From positions 1 through 41,228 of the forward strand of contig CACWOL010000031.1 of NCBI GenBank assembly GCA_902762495.1: a stretch of 41,228 nucleotides of DNA, read 5' to 3'. Source of the DNA: an uncultured bacterium (GTDB taxonomy: Bacteria; Verrucomicrobiota; Lentisphaeria; Victivallales; UBA1829). Below, piece after piece: positions 18,132-24,761 of this stretch. Within the stretch, counting starts at the first letter, position 1; every line of letters starts with the position of its first letter. Under the pieces are notes generated by a model. The model searched no databases, was not told where the DNA came from, and worked only from the letters and a program-made list of their open reading frames with translations. The position numbers were made by a program, and so were the translations under genes.

Positions 18132-18991
18132 CCAAAAAGGGCTGGGCAAATATTCTCTGCCCCGAAGGACCACAGGCTATCCATGTGATCCAAACCATCG
18201 ACACACGTTTCTGTCATTTCCGCCGGGAAATTCTTTCTTCGCGCCACGCGATTTAAGCGGATGATAACAACCGGAACAGGCGTCTGATCGTTTGAATCTT
18301 ATCCCTGTCTCAAAATGCGTGCGCGCCGTATTTGTAACGTCGCATAATATATATTATGTTAAATCGATTATGCCCAAAAGGCCGAACTGATACGTTTGTA
18401 TCATATTATCAATAAAGATATTGCGTGTTGCGCACAATGCCATTGTCAATAACTTTTCAACAACTTTGACAATAAACAGGGATTCCGGGCACAGCACCCA
18501 AAAAGAGACAGAGGAATATAAAACATGGAAAGATTGGACGCGATGCGTCCGTGGGTCGCTTCGCTCCTTGGCGAACCTCGTCTGCGCGAGTTCGACTGGA
18601 TACCGAACGCGAGACGCGCAAGGCAGTGTAAGTGTTTATGCCTTCAGATATTTGATGCGGAAAATATGAATGCTGAAAAATTGGGGCTTGTTTTGTTCTA
18701 TGGGAATCTGTCTGCGAATTCGACTGAATGATGTGATGTGTTGTTCGGCAGACCGTGCAATAGCCCTACCCCCTTTTCGTTCATATTTTTCGTTTTAAGA
18801 TTTTTTTGTTCAAAAACACCGTAAAACATGGGTCGAATTGGGATTCAGCCTATCTGTTCTCACTCCTTTTTGAATAATTTCTGGGGCAGGGAATCAGGGG
18901 TATGTGATGTTCTTTTCCGTTCCTTTGAGCTCAAATAATCCCCCCTGCCCTATCGCGAATCGGAATTTTCCGCAAAAAAACAGATCACCCC
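18132..18991. other. Sparse 860-base region with palindromes; no convincing gene
   Basis: Contains a perfect 16-base AT palindrome, CATAATATATATTATG (18343-18358). It also contains an 8-bp inverted repeat, ATTGTCAA (18442-18449) and TTGACAAT (18466-18473), whose half-site starts are 24 bases apart. One short frame at 18525-18731 (68 codons) has AGAGGA about nine bases upstream but no recognisable product and odd composition, so I do not call it a gene. GGGCAGGG (18884-18891) and CCCTGCCC (18943-18950) form a distant inverted pair. Confidence 0.4.
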
Positions 18992-19020
18992 TTGCTTTTT
19001 ATGTTAAGATGAGGTATAAT
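18992..19020 (+). promoter_or_regulatory. Promoter for the 19068 gene
   Basis: TTGCTT (18992-18997), 17 bases, TATAAT (19015-19020), ending 47 bases before the ATG at 19068. Confidence 0.7.
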
Positions 19021-19067
19021 ACTTGTAAATCTCTTTTTTTACCGTCTCAGCAGAGAATGTCCGCCCC

Positions 19068-19751
19068 ATGTACAAAACCGTTTTTTATGATGAAGACGAG
19101 AAGACCCGTCTGACCAGGTATTGGTCGTCCAAGGACGGGAAACTGATCCTGGATATTCACTCCGTCGGCTCGGAAGAGTATCCCGGACCGGAAGGCGATA
19201 ATATTCAGTTTAATGCCGGGATATGGTTCGCGTACAACATCTTCGACCGCGATGGACGCATCAAAGTGTCTTATGAGGTGGGCGAGCCGGACGACCGTTA
19301 TCCCGATGGGTATTGGAATGTCGATGTGACATGTTTTTATGCCATTACGAATGAAACGGTCCTGAAAAGCAGCTTCCGGGTCCTCATGGACCGGGAGTTC
19401 CGGATCGCGAAACGCACCATGGAAGACCTCGAACTGCGGAATCTAGACGCTCTGCACGTCTTTTACGGGAAATGCCCGAAGTTCCTGCAACAATACTGGG
19501 ACGAGAAAAAGACCGGGGCAAACAGGTATTATGACGACAAGTGCCTGCAACAGTTTATCGAAATCGACGCTGCCGATTACGACGGCCCTATCGACGTGTC
19601 CAGTCGCGGTTGCCGGAAGATCGAATGCGATGATGCGTTCAAAACAAAGCTTCTTAAATTCGATCGGCTGGTCTTTTATATCAAAAAAGTTTTTCTTGAT
19701 CCGTCCTCCAAGTATTATCAACAGCCCCCTGCCCCGGAAGACAGAATATGA
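19068..19751 (+). CDS. Unknown soluble protein
   Basis: A 227-residue protein with no signal peptide or membrane span, acidic and rich in Tyr, Asp and Arg. The N-terminal part (about 1-110) looks beta-rich, with YWSSKDGKLILDIHSVGSEE and IWFAYNIFDRDGRIKVSYEV. The C-terminal part is more helical, with several cysteines that do not form an obvious metal site. A promoter lies 47 bases upstream; no strong Shine-Dalgarno is visible. Its TGA overlaps the next ATG (ATGA), so the two genes are translationally coupled. The last codons contain the recurring CCCCTGCCCC motif, translated as PPAP. No family is recognised and no function is proposed. Confidence 0.65.
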   Translation: MYKTVFYDEDEKTRLTRYWSSKDGKLILDIHSVGSEEYPGPEGDNIQFNAGIWFAYNIFDRDGRIKVSYEVGEPDDRYPDGYWNVDVTCFYAITNETVLKSSFRVLMDREFRIAKRTMEDLELRNLDALHVFYGKCPKFLQQYWDEKKTGANRYYDDKCLQQFIEIDAADYDGPIDVSSRGCRKIECDDAFKTKLLKFDRLVFYIKKVFLDPSSKYYQQPPAPEDRI

Positions 19752-20443
19752 GCGACACGGAAAACCAGCATTATACTTTTCGATGGATGTGCGTCATCAT
19801 GGGCCCATGGCGGATCGCTTGGCTGATTCTTGCCGCCGCCCTGACTTCGATGTACATGGGGTCTTCGGTCGCGCCATTCGCCGGATATGTGAATTCGTGC
19901 ACTTGGGGGATTTTTCTGTTCTGCGGAGCTGCATTTCTTGTTCTGTCGTTCTTTACGCTGATCTGTTATATTCTCGTTGCTCCGTTTCCGGCTTTTTTCC
20001 GCCGGGACATCATACCGTCGTTTTTCCGCCGCAACCATGACGGCACGCCGAAGGTCGTCAGGACGGTTTCCGTTTCCCGGGAACGCCTCGCAACCATGGA
20101 GAACTGCTACGGCCGAGGAATGGCATTCTGGATGACCGTCATTTGGCCGGTCCTGATTGCGATGTTCATCCAGCTGTGGGCGCGCGGAAAAGAGGATTAC
20201 ATGAACTGGCGCGATCCGAATGATTACAGCTTCTATCTGTATCCGGTGCTGTTCGTCTCCCTCGCGATCCCGTGGCACATGATCGACACCTGGCGAAGCG
20301 GACGGCGCTGCCCGTACTGCCTGACGCCGCGCACGAAAGACAACTTCGATTTCAAACACCATGTCTGCCTGCGGTGCCATACTCAGTTCGTCGCGGGAAC
20401 CGAAACCGACCAGGATTCCCCTGCCCCGACAGATAACGCATAA
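19748..20443 (+). CDS. Unknown four-span membrane protein with C-terminal zinc ribbon
   Basis: A 231-residue inner-membrane protein. Hydrophobic segments are at about 17-38, 48-78, 125-143 and 163-178. A cytoplasmic loop rich in Arg and Phe (FPAFFRRDIIPSFFRRNHDG) lies between spans 2 and 3. The C-terminal tail has CPYC and CLRCH (about 189-215), a four-cysteine arrangement like a zinc ribbon. The start overlaps the stop of the upstream gene by four bases. The final codons again carry CCCCTGCCCC, translated as SPAP. No family is recognised; the coupling implies joint action with the upstream protein. Confidence 0.65.
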   Translation: MSDTENQHYTFRWMCVIMGPWRIAWLILAAALTSMYMGSSVAPFAGYVNSCTWGIFLFCGAAFLVLSFFTLICYILVAPFPAFFRRDIIPSFFRRNHDGTPKVVRTVSVSRERLATMENCYGRGMAFWMTVIWPVLIAMFIQLWARGKEDYMNWRDPNDYSFYLYPVLFVSLAIPWHMIDTWRSGRRCPYCLTPRTKDNFDFKHHVCLRCHTQFVAGTETDQDSPAPTDNA

Positions 20444-20519
20444 TAAGGAAAAAGCGCCCTGCCCGAAGCCGTTCTTCACAATGAGGAAGAGTTCTCCGGA
20501 CAGGACGCCCGATCACGCC

Positions 20520-20544
20520 GGGATCCCGAGTCAATCGGGATCCC
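20520..20544 (+). terminator. Perfect 10-bp hairpin after the membrane-protein gene
   Basis: GGGATCCCGA (20520-20529), a five-base loop and TCGGGATCCC (20535-20544), followed by CCTTTCC. There is no true U run. It lies between two convergent genes and could serve either. Confidence 0.5.
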
Positions 20545-20571
20545 CTTTCCATGATCCAAGTTCAGGGGGAC

Positions 20572-20952
20572 TTACAGCATATTCAGCCCGAAGTCACCTC
20601 CTCTGCTCTGACGTGACAGACGGCGCAGCGGTTTCGTCGCGGTGCGTCTGCGGCGGAAATGTCTGCCGAGCCGGACGGGCAGCAGATAACGCCGCGCGGT
20701 GCGTTCCGCCACATGAAGTCTCTGCGCGATGAGGGTCGTATTTCCCACATTCTCGTAATAGAACATCTTGTAGGCGGCCCAGCGTTTCGGTTCCCTGCTG
20801 GCCCAATCCGCCAGCAGGATCATCCGACGCAGCGTTTCGGTTCCCGGCATGTCGTTCTTTTTCCAGGAGGCGGTGTTTTGTTCCGCCTCGCGCAGGATCT
20901 GGTCCATACCGATTCCCTGATCTGATCCGATCTCTTCGTTATATTCACTCAT
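20572..20952 (-). CDS. Small helix-turn-helix DNA-binding protein
   Basis: Taking ATG 20952 gives 126 residues, MSEYNEEIGSDQGIGMDQIL at the start. The centre has a helical stretch (WASREPKRWAAYKMFYYENV) followed by a helix-turn-helix, NTTLIAQRLHVAERTARRYL, in which AERTARRYL would be the recognition helix. The tail is very basic (RHFRRRRTATKPLRRLSRQS) and would bind nucleic acid. The pattern resembles phage-related or sigma-like HTH proteins, but no named family is claimed. An upstream in-frame ATG at 21078 is possible; that reading would place the 21033-21052 dyad inside the coding sequence. The leader of about 215 bases carries the dyad, and a 26-base palindrome lies just upstream of the promoter, suggesting autoregulation (inference). 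Confidence 0.55.
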   Translation of the reverse strand: MSEYNEEIGSDQGIGMDQILREAEQNTASWKKNDMPGTETLRRMILLADWASREPKRWAAYKMFYYENVGNTTLIAQRLHVAERTARRYLLPVRLGRHFRRRRTATKPLRRLSRQSRGGDFGLNML

Positions 20953-21032
20953 GATAACGTCCGCATCTTTCTTTCGTTTTCGTTTTATGGATGGGGTACA
21001 TGTGCAAAAAAAGTTAAAGGGTCTGGGTGTTC

Positions 21033-21052
21033 TGTCGTACAAATGTACGACA
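21033..21052. promoter_or_regulatory. 20-base dyad, operator-like
   Basis: TGTCGTACAAATGTACGACA: two perfect 8-base arms around AAAT. It lies in the leader of the small HTH gene and is a candidate binding site or RNA hairpin. Confidence 0.5.
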
Positions 21053-21171
21053 CTTCGGGCGGCGAGCGGTTCATGCATGGTCCTTTCTCTTGGTGTTCTG
21101 TGGATGTATGATTCGAGACGAATCCGGGCATCTGAATTCAGTTTTGCAGGCCATCTTCCCGGATTCGGAAA

Positions 21172-21200
21172 AATATAGTACACTTCTCAGTTAAAGTCAA
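21172..21200 (-). promoter_or_regulatory. Promoter for the small HTH gene
   Basis: Read leftward: TTGACT (21200-21195), 17 bases, TATATT (21177-21172). This implies a leader of about 215 bases before ATG 20952. Confidence 0.6.
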
Positions 21201-21224
21201 GTTCAAATTGAAACTTTTCTGAAA

Positions 21225-21250
21225 CTTTATTGAAACTAGTTTCAATAAAG
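21225..21250. promoter_or_regulatory. Perfect 26-base palindrome
   Basis: The half-site CTTTATTGAAACT (21225-21237) is followed by its exact reverse complement (21238-21250). Two more GAAACTTT/GAAACTTTT elements lie within 20 bases to the left. It sits 25 bases upstream of the HTH promoter -35 box and between divergent genes, so an operator is likely (inference). Confidence 0.6.
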
Positions 21251-21366
21251 ATATCTCAAAATCCTGAACCACAAAAGAAATACCGAACCTGTCGCTCCGG
21301 CGATTCTCGCGGCGTTTGAATCCGACCCCGCCCTGGCGTGTCCGGTATAAAAACAGCTCCGCGTGC

Positions 21367-21395
21367 TTGCAAACCCGCCGCGCGCGCATTATATT
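21367..21395 (+). promoter_or_regulatory. Promoter for yjbQ
   Basis: TTGCAA (21367-21372), 17 bases, TATATT (21390-21395), 53 bases before the ATG at 21449. Confidence 0.65.
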
Positions 21396-21448
21396 ATTTG
21401 TCGGAATCGAACAGAGAACCTTATTACATTGAAAGGAAAACATCCATC

Positions 21449-21850
21449 ATGGCAGAATTCACCGTCAAGACCAGCCGTCACTGCGAGATCATCGACATCA
21501 CCGAGGACGTCAACCGCGTGCTGCCGCAGTCCATCCCGTGCGGCATGTGCCACATCTACTGCCCCCACACGACCGCTGGGATCACGATCAACGAAAACGC
21601 CGATCCGGATGTGAAGCACGACCTCCTGCAGAAACTCTCCGCCCTCATCCCGCACGACGAGGCGTATTACCAGCACTGCGAGGGAAACAGCGACGCGCAC
21701 CTGAAAGCGATCCTGACCGGATTCTGCCAGACCGTGCCGTTCCGCAACGGACGCCTTGAGCTCGGCACCTGGCAGGGGATCTATTTCTGCGAGTACGACG
21801 GACCGCGCACGCGCCGCGTGAAAGTCTATTTCGAGCCCGCGGAAGCGTAA
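21449..21850 (+). CDS. yjbQ: YjbQ/UPF0047 family protein (secondary thiamine-phosphate synthase type)
   Basis: A 133-residue single-domain cytosolic protein. Members of this family have weak thiamine-phosphate synthase activity in vitro, and their main role is unsettled. Typical motifs are present: CHIYCPHTTAGITINENADP, DVKHDLLQKLSALIPHDEAY, and GNSDAHLKAILTGFCQTVPF followed by NGRLELGTWQGIYFCEYDGP. His40 and the acidic cluster around 49-54 are the conserved pocket residues. The ATG at 21449 has AAAGGA at 21432-21437, 11 bases away, which is slightly long; no better start exists. The length matches the family (about 130-140). A terminator follows at 21883-21914. It stands alone and is not linked to the thi4/thiE operon 8 kb away. 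Confidence 0.9.
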   Translation: MAEFTVKTSRHCEIIDITEDVNRVLPQSIPCGMCHIYCPHTTAGITINENADPDVKHDLLQKLSALIPHDEAYYQHCEGNSDAHLKAILTGFCQTVPFRNGRLELGTWQGIYFCEYDGPRTRRVKVYFEPAEA

Positions 21851-21882
21851 TCTGCCCCTGCCCTCCCTCAAATTATCTCTAT

Positions 21883-21914
21883 CCCCTGCCCCGGGATCAT
21901 ATTCGAGGCGGGGG
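21883..21914 (+). terminator. Terminator after yjbQ
   Basis: CCCCTGCC (21883-21890) pairs with GGCGGGGG (21907-21914), including one U-G pair, followed by TTCATTTTATC. The left arm is one of the six CCCCTGCCCC motifs. Confidence 0.55.
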
Positions 21915-21939
21915 TTCATTTTATCTTGAATATACAAAA

Positions 21940-21971
21940 ATCCCGTAGAAAGTTCGGGCTTCCTACGGGAT
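21940..21971 (-). terminator. Terminator after the acyl-CoA synthetase fusion gene
   Basis: Read leftward: ATCCCGTAG, a 14-base loop and CTACGGGAT, then TTTTTG. The nine-base-pair stem with a U run is a standard intrinsic terminator 35 bases past the stop. Confidence 0.75.
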
Positions 21972-22005
21972 GATTTCTATTCAGGTGAGGTGATTCAGAG
22001 AAGAA

Positions 22006-24306
22006 TCAGCTCTTCTTTTCGGCCGAAGCGGCGACGTTCTGCTCGCGGATCGCGGCGCGGCGGATCTTGCCGTTGACGGTCTTCGGGAGCTCGGCGACGA
22101 ACTCGATGATGCGCGGATATTTGTACGGCGCGGTGTGGGTCTTGACGTAGTTCTTGATCTCTTCCTTGAGCTCGTCGGAACCTTCCTTGCCCTTCACGAG
22201 CACGATCGTGGCTTTCACGACCTTGCCACGGACGGGATCCGGCACGCCGGTCACGGCGCATTCGAGGATGTACGGAAGCTCCATGAGGACGCTTTCGACC
22301 TCGAACGGGCCGACGCGGTAGCCGGACGTCTTGATGATGTCGTCGGCGCGGCCCTGATACCAGAAGTAGCCGTCCTCGTCCTGCCACGCCTGGTCGCCGG
22401 TGTGGTAGTAGCCGTCGTGCCAGACTTTCTGCGTGTCCTCGGGATTCTTGACGTACTGGCAGAAGAGTCCGCACGGATGATCGTTCTGTTCCGCCTTCAC
22501 GCAGATTTCGCCGGTCTCGCCGGTGCGGACCGGATTGCCTTCGGGATCGAGCAGGACGACCTCGTACTGCGGATTCGGGCGGCCCATGGAACCGGGACGC
22601 GGCTTCATGTCGGCGAGCGTGGCGATGGTCAGCGTGGTCTCGGTCTGGCCGAATCCTTCGTACGGGAGCTGGCCGGAAACGCGTGCGAACGCCTCGCTGA
22701 CCTCGGCGGGCATGGCCTCGCCGGCGGTGGTGACGTGTTCGAGCGTGGAGAAGTCGACGTTGGAGAGGTCTTCCTTCACGAGGAAACGGAAGATGGTCGG
22801 CGGCGCGCAGAAGGTGGTGATGCCGTACTGCTTGAACATCGGAAGCAGGTCGGCGGCGTGGAAACGGTCGAAGTCGAACGTGAAGACGCCGGCTTCGCAG
22901 AGCCACTGGCCGTAGATCTTGCCCCAGAGCGCCTTGCCCCAGCCCGTGTCGGCGACCGTGAAGTGAAGGCCGTCGGGATTGACCTTGTGCCAGTGGCGCG
23001 CGGTCATGATGTGTCCGAGCGGATAGGCATGGTCGTGTTCGACCATCTTCGGATACCCGGTCGTGCCGGAGCTGAAGAAGACGAGCAGAGGATCGGTGGT
23101 CTTCAGGTCGGCGGGACGCTGGAAAACGGGCGGGAAGTTCGGATAGAGGGCGTCGAGGTCGAGCCAGCCGTCCTTCTGCCCGTTGACCGTGAGCTTGAGC
23201 GTCATGCCGGTCACGGCGGCGGCCTCGTCGACTTCCTTCGTGATGTTGCCGTCCGCGGAGCAGACCACATAGCGGATGTCGGCCTTCTTGAAACGGTATT
23301 CGAAGTCGTGCGCGGTCATCTGGCAGGAAGCCGGGACGGCCACGGCGCCGATCATGTGGAGCGCGTTCAGCACGAACCAGAACTGGTAGTGGCGTTTCAT
23401 CACCAGCATCACGCGGTCGCCCTTGCGGATTCCGAGGGAATGCAGCAGATTCGCGCACCGCATGGCGTTCTCGGAGATGTCGCGGAACGTGAAGTCGCGG
23501 CAGACTTTGTCCTTGGAGACCCACTTCATGGCGATCTTATCCGGGCACTCGGCGGCGAGGCGGTTCAGCACGTCGTATGCGAAGTTGAACTTCTCCGGCA
23601 CCTTGAAATGCACGGCCTTGAGCGTTCCGTCCGGATTCCACTCCTCCTCCATGTAGTCCTGATAGAGCAGACGGCGCTTGCCGGTCGGGGGTTCCTTCAC
23701 CACGGTCTGCGGCACGAACGCGAACCGGTCGGGCTTGGCGTCGTCGTATTTGCTGTGCATGACGATGGAGAGGAACTTGCAGGGCTTTCCGTTGGCGGCC
23801 TGCATGGCGTGCGCCTCGCGGCCGTCGAAATAGATACTGTCGCCCTCGTTCAGGACTTCCTCCTTGCCGTGCAGGAAGACGCGCAGCGAACCGGACAGGA
23901 TCAGGACGAATTCCTGGCCGTTGTGCTCGGAATACTGAAGCGGCTCGTTCTCGCCGGCGGGCGGAGCGGTGACGATGAAGGGCTCGCCGGTGCGGTCCTT
24001 CATACGGATCGCTTGGTGCAGATAGGAGAACTCGGGGCGGCGGACGAAGGGGAAGCCCTCGCCGCTGCGTGTGACGGTATACAGGGCCAGGTTCGGAGCT
24101 TCGCCGCTAATGACGGAGGAGACGTCCAGTCCGAAGTGTCCTGCCAGATTGTAGTAGAACGAGAACGGCGCCTGCTTGGCTCCGCTTTCGAACAGGGAGT
24201 ACTCTTCCGGCGTGACGCCGAGGAGTTCCGCCATCTGTTCAACGGTGAAGTTTTTCTGAGCCCTGAGCTCACGGACTCTCATGGAGATTTGTTCTTTGTT
24301 TTCCAT
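22006..24306 (-). CDS. XRE-HTH / cupin / acyl-CoA synthetase fusion protein
   Basis: A 766-residue three-part protein. Residues 8-66 are an XRE helix-turn-helix (RVRELRAQKNFTVEQMAELL). Residues about 120-185 are a cupin (Glu127, His128, Glu132 and His166 as possible ligands). The rest is an ANL-superfamily acyl-CoA synthetase, most like acetyl- and medium-chain enzymes: SSGTTGYPK (412-420), YEGFGQTET (549-557), YHTGD (634-638), GRADD (652-656) and the catalytic Lys747 in PKTVNGKIRR. All enzyme motifs are intact, so it should form an acyl-AMP and then an acyl-CoA. XRE-cupin modules usually act as ligand-responsive repressors; joined to the enzyme, the protein could both make an acyl-CoA and sense it (inference). 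ATG 24306 has AAGGA nine bases upstream. A terminator follows. Confidence 0.92.
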   Translation of the reverse strand: MENKEQISMRVRELRAQKNFTVEQMAELLGVTPEEYSLFESGAKQAPFSFYYNLAGHFGLDVSSVISGEAPNLALYTVTRSGEGFPFVRRPEFSYLHQAIRMKDRTGEPFIVTAPPAGENEPLQYSEHNGQEFVLILSGSLRVFLHGKEEVLNEGDSIYFDGREAHAMQAANGKPCKFLSIVMHSKYDDAKPDRFAFVPQTVVKEPPTGKRRLLYQDYMEEEWNPDGTLKAVHFKVPEKFNFAYDVLNRLAAECPDKIAMKWVSKDKVCRDFTFRDISENAMRCANLLHSLGIRKGDRVMLVMKRHYQFWFVLNALHMIGAVAVPASCQMTAHDFEYRFKKADIRYVVCSADGNITKEVDEAAAVTGMTLKLTVNGQKDGWLDLDALYPNFPPVFQRPADLKTTDPLLVFFSSGTTGYPKMVEHDHAYPLGHIMTARHWHKVNPDGLHFTVADTGWGKALWGKIYGQWLCEAGVFTFDFDRFHAADLLPMFKQYGITTFCAPPTIFRFLVKEDLSNVDFSTLEHVTTAGEAMPAEVSEAFARVSGQLPYEGFGQTETTLTIATLADMKPRPGSMGRPNPQYEVVLLDPEGNPVRTGETGEICVKAEQNDHPCGLFCQYVKNPEDTQKVWHDGYYHTGDQAWQDEDGYFWYQGRADDIIKTSGYRVGPFEVESVLMELPYILECAVTGVPDPVRGKVVKATIVLVKGKEGSDELKEEIKNYVKTHTAPYKYPRIIEFVAELPKTVNGKIRRAAIREQNVAASAEKKS

Positions 24307-24365
24307 GTCTTGCGATCCTTGTTTTGGTTTGGTATTAGGATTGCTCAGGAAAAATCAGGCATCCG

Positions 24366-24400
24366 GATACGGGTGGAAACACGTCCGGACCACCCGTATC
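24366..24400. promoter_or_regulatory. 11-bp inverted repeat upstream of the XRE-cupin-synthetase gene
   Basis: GATACGGGTGG (24366-24376) and CCACCCGTATC (24390-24400), separated by 13 bases, 60 bases before the ATG at 24306. It could be an operator for the gene's own XRE domain or an RNA hairpin in the leader. Confidence 0.55.
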
Positions 24401-24418
24401 TTCCCTGTGCAAAGGGTT

Positions 24419-24559
24419 TCAACGGGCGGCCTTACTAATAATAATGTCGATGATAGCATCGGACGCGATTCGAATCGAGACAATACGGGCAGACGCGAAC
24501 GCCGCGGCGGAGAATTCACCGTCGCGCAGTTCAAAACCGGCTGTCTGTTGGAACATCAT
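24419..24559 (-). CDS. Possible 46-residue leader protein
   Basis: From ATG 24559 the frame gives MMFQQTAGFELRDGEFSAAA, a middle part rich in Ala, Ser and Arg, and an Ile-rich end (SDAIIDIIISKAAR) before TGA at 24419. GAGG lies 9-12 bases upstream. A good promoter (24603-24630) places the transcript start about 35 bases before the ATG. Codon choice is GC-rich in third positions, like neighbouring genes. The 11-bp inverted repeat follows the stop, then the XRE-cupin-synthetase gene. It may be a small gene or a regulatory leader peptide. No homologue is recognised, and it may not be translated. Confidence 0.4.
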   Translation of the reverse strand: MMFQQTAGFELRDGEFSAAAFASARIVSIRIASDAIIDIIISKAAR

Positions 24560-24602
24560 TTGTTGTAGCCTCGATTCGTTCGTGAGAAAAAGAATGAATA
24601 AA

Positions 24603-24630
24603 AATATAGCCTCACTTCGAGCATTTTCAA
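24603..24630 (-). promoter_or_regulatory. Promoter for the leader and XRE-cupin-synthetase gene
   Basis: Read leftward: TTGAAA (24630-24625), 16 bases, TATATT (24608-24603). It is the only good promoter found upstream of the gene at 24306 and implies a leader of roughly 290 bases. Confidence 0.6.
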
Positions 24631-24674
24631 GCAAAGAACGAAATAATCTTCCAAAAAAATCAACAAAAGAAAAG

Positions 24675-24703
24675 ACTCCGGCGGAAATCTACCGCAGGAG
24701 TCC
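24675..24703 (-). terminator. Terminator of the Exb operon
   Basis: Read leftward: GACTCC and GCGG arms pair with CCGC and GGAGTC across a seven-base loop, followed by TTTTCTTTTG. It lies about 60 bases past the stop at 24762. Confidence 0.8.
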
Positions 24704-24761
24704 GGTATTGTTTTGTCAAGTCCGGAAGGGATTTATCCTCTTTATGCAAGGACAGTCCGCC

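Noticed and set aside
18525..18731. A 68-codon frame with AGAGGA upstream
   Set aside because: The composition changes half-way, no known motif is present, and the region has other signs of decay; support is too weak for a gene call.
20452..20500. Weak similarity of a translated stretch (PEAVLHNEEEF) to the start of the 19068 protein (YKTVFYDEDEK)
   Set aside because: Only about half of 12 positions are similar, with no start codon and an early stop; it could be chance.
22135..24438. A 767-codon plus-strand frame opposite the XRE-cupin-synthetase gene
   Set aside because: It mirrors a gene with complete enzyme motifs and is rich in repeated Val/Asp/His/Gly/Glu typical of antisense translation.
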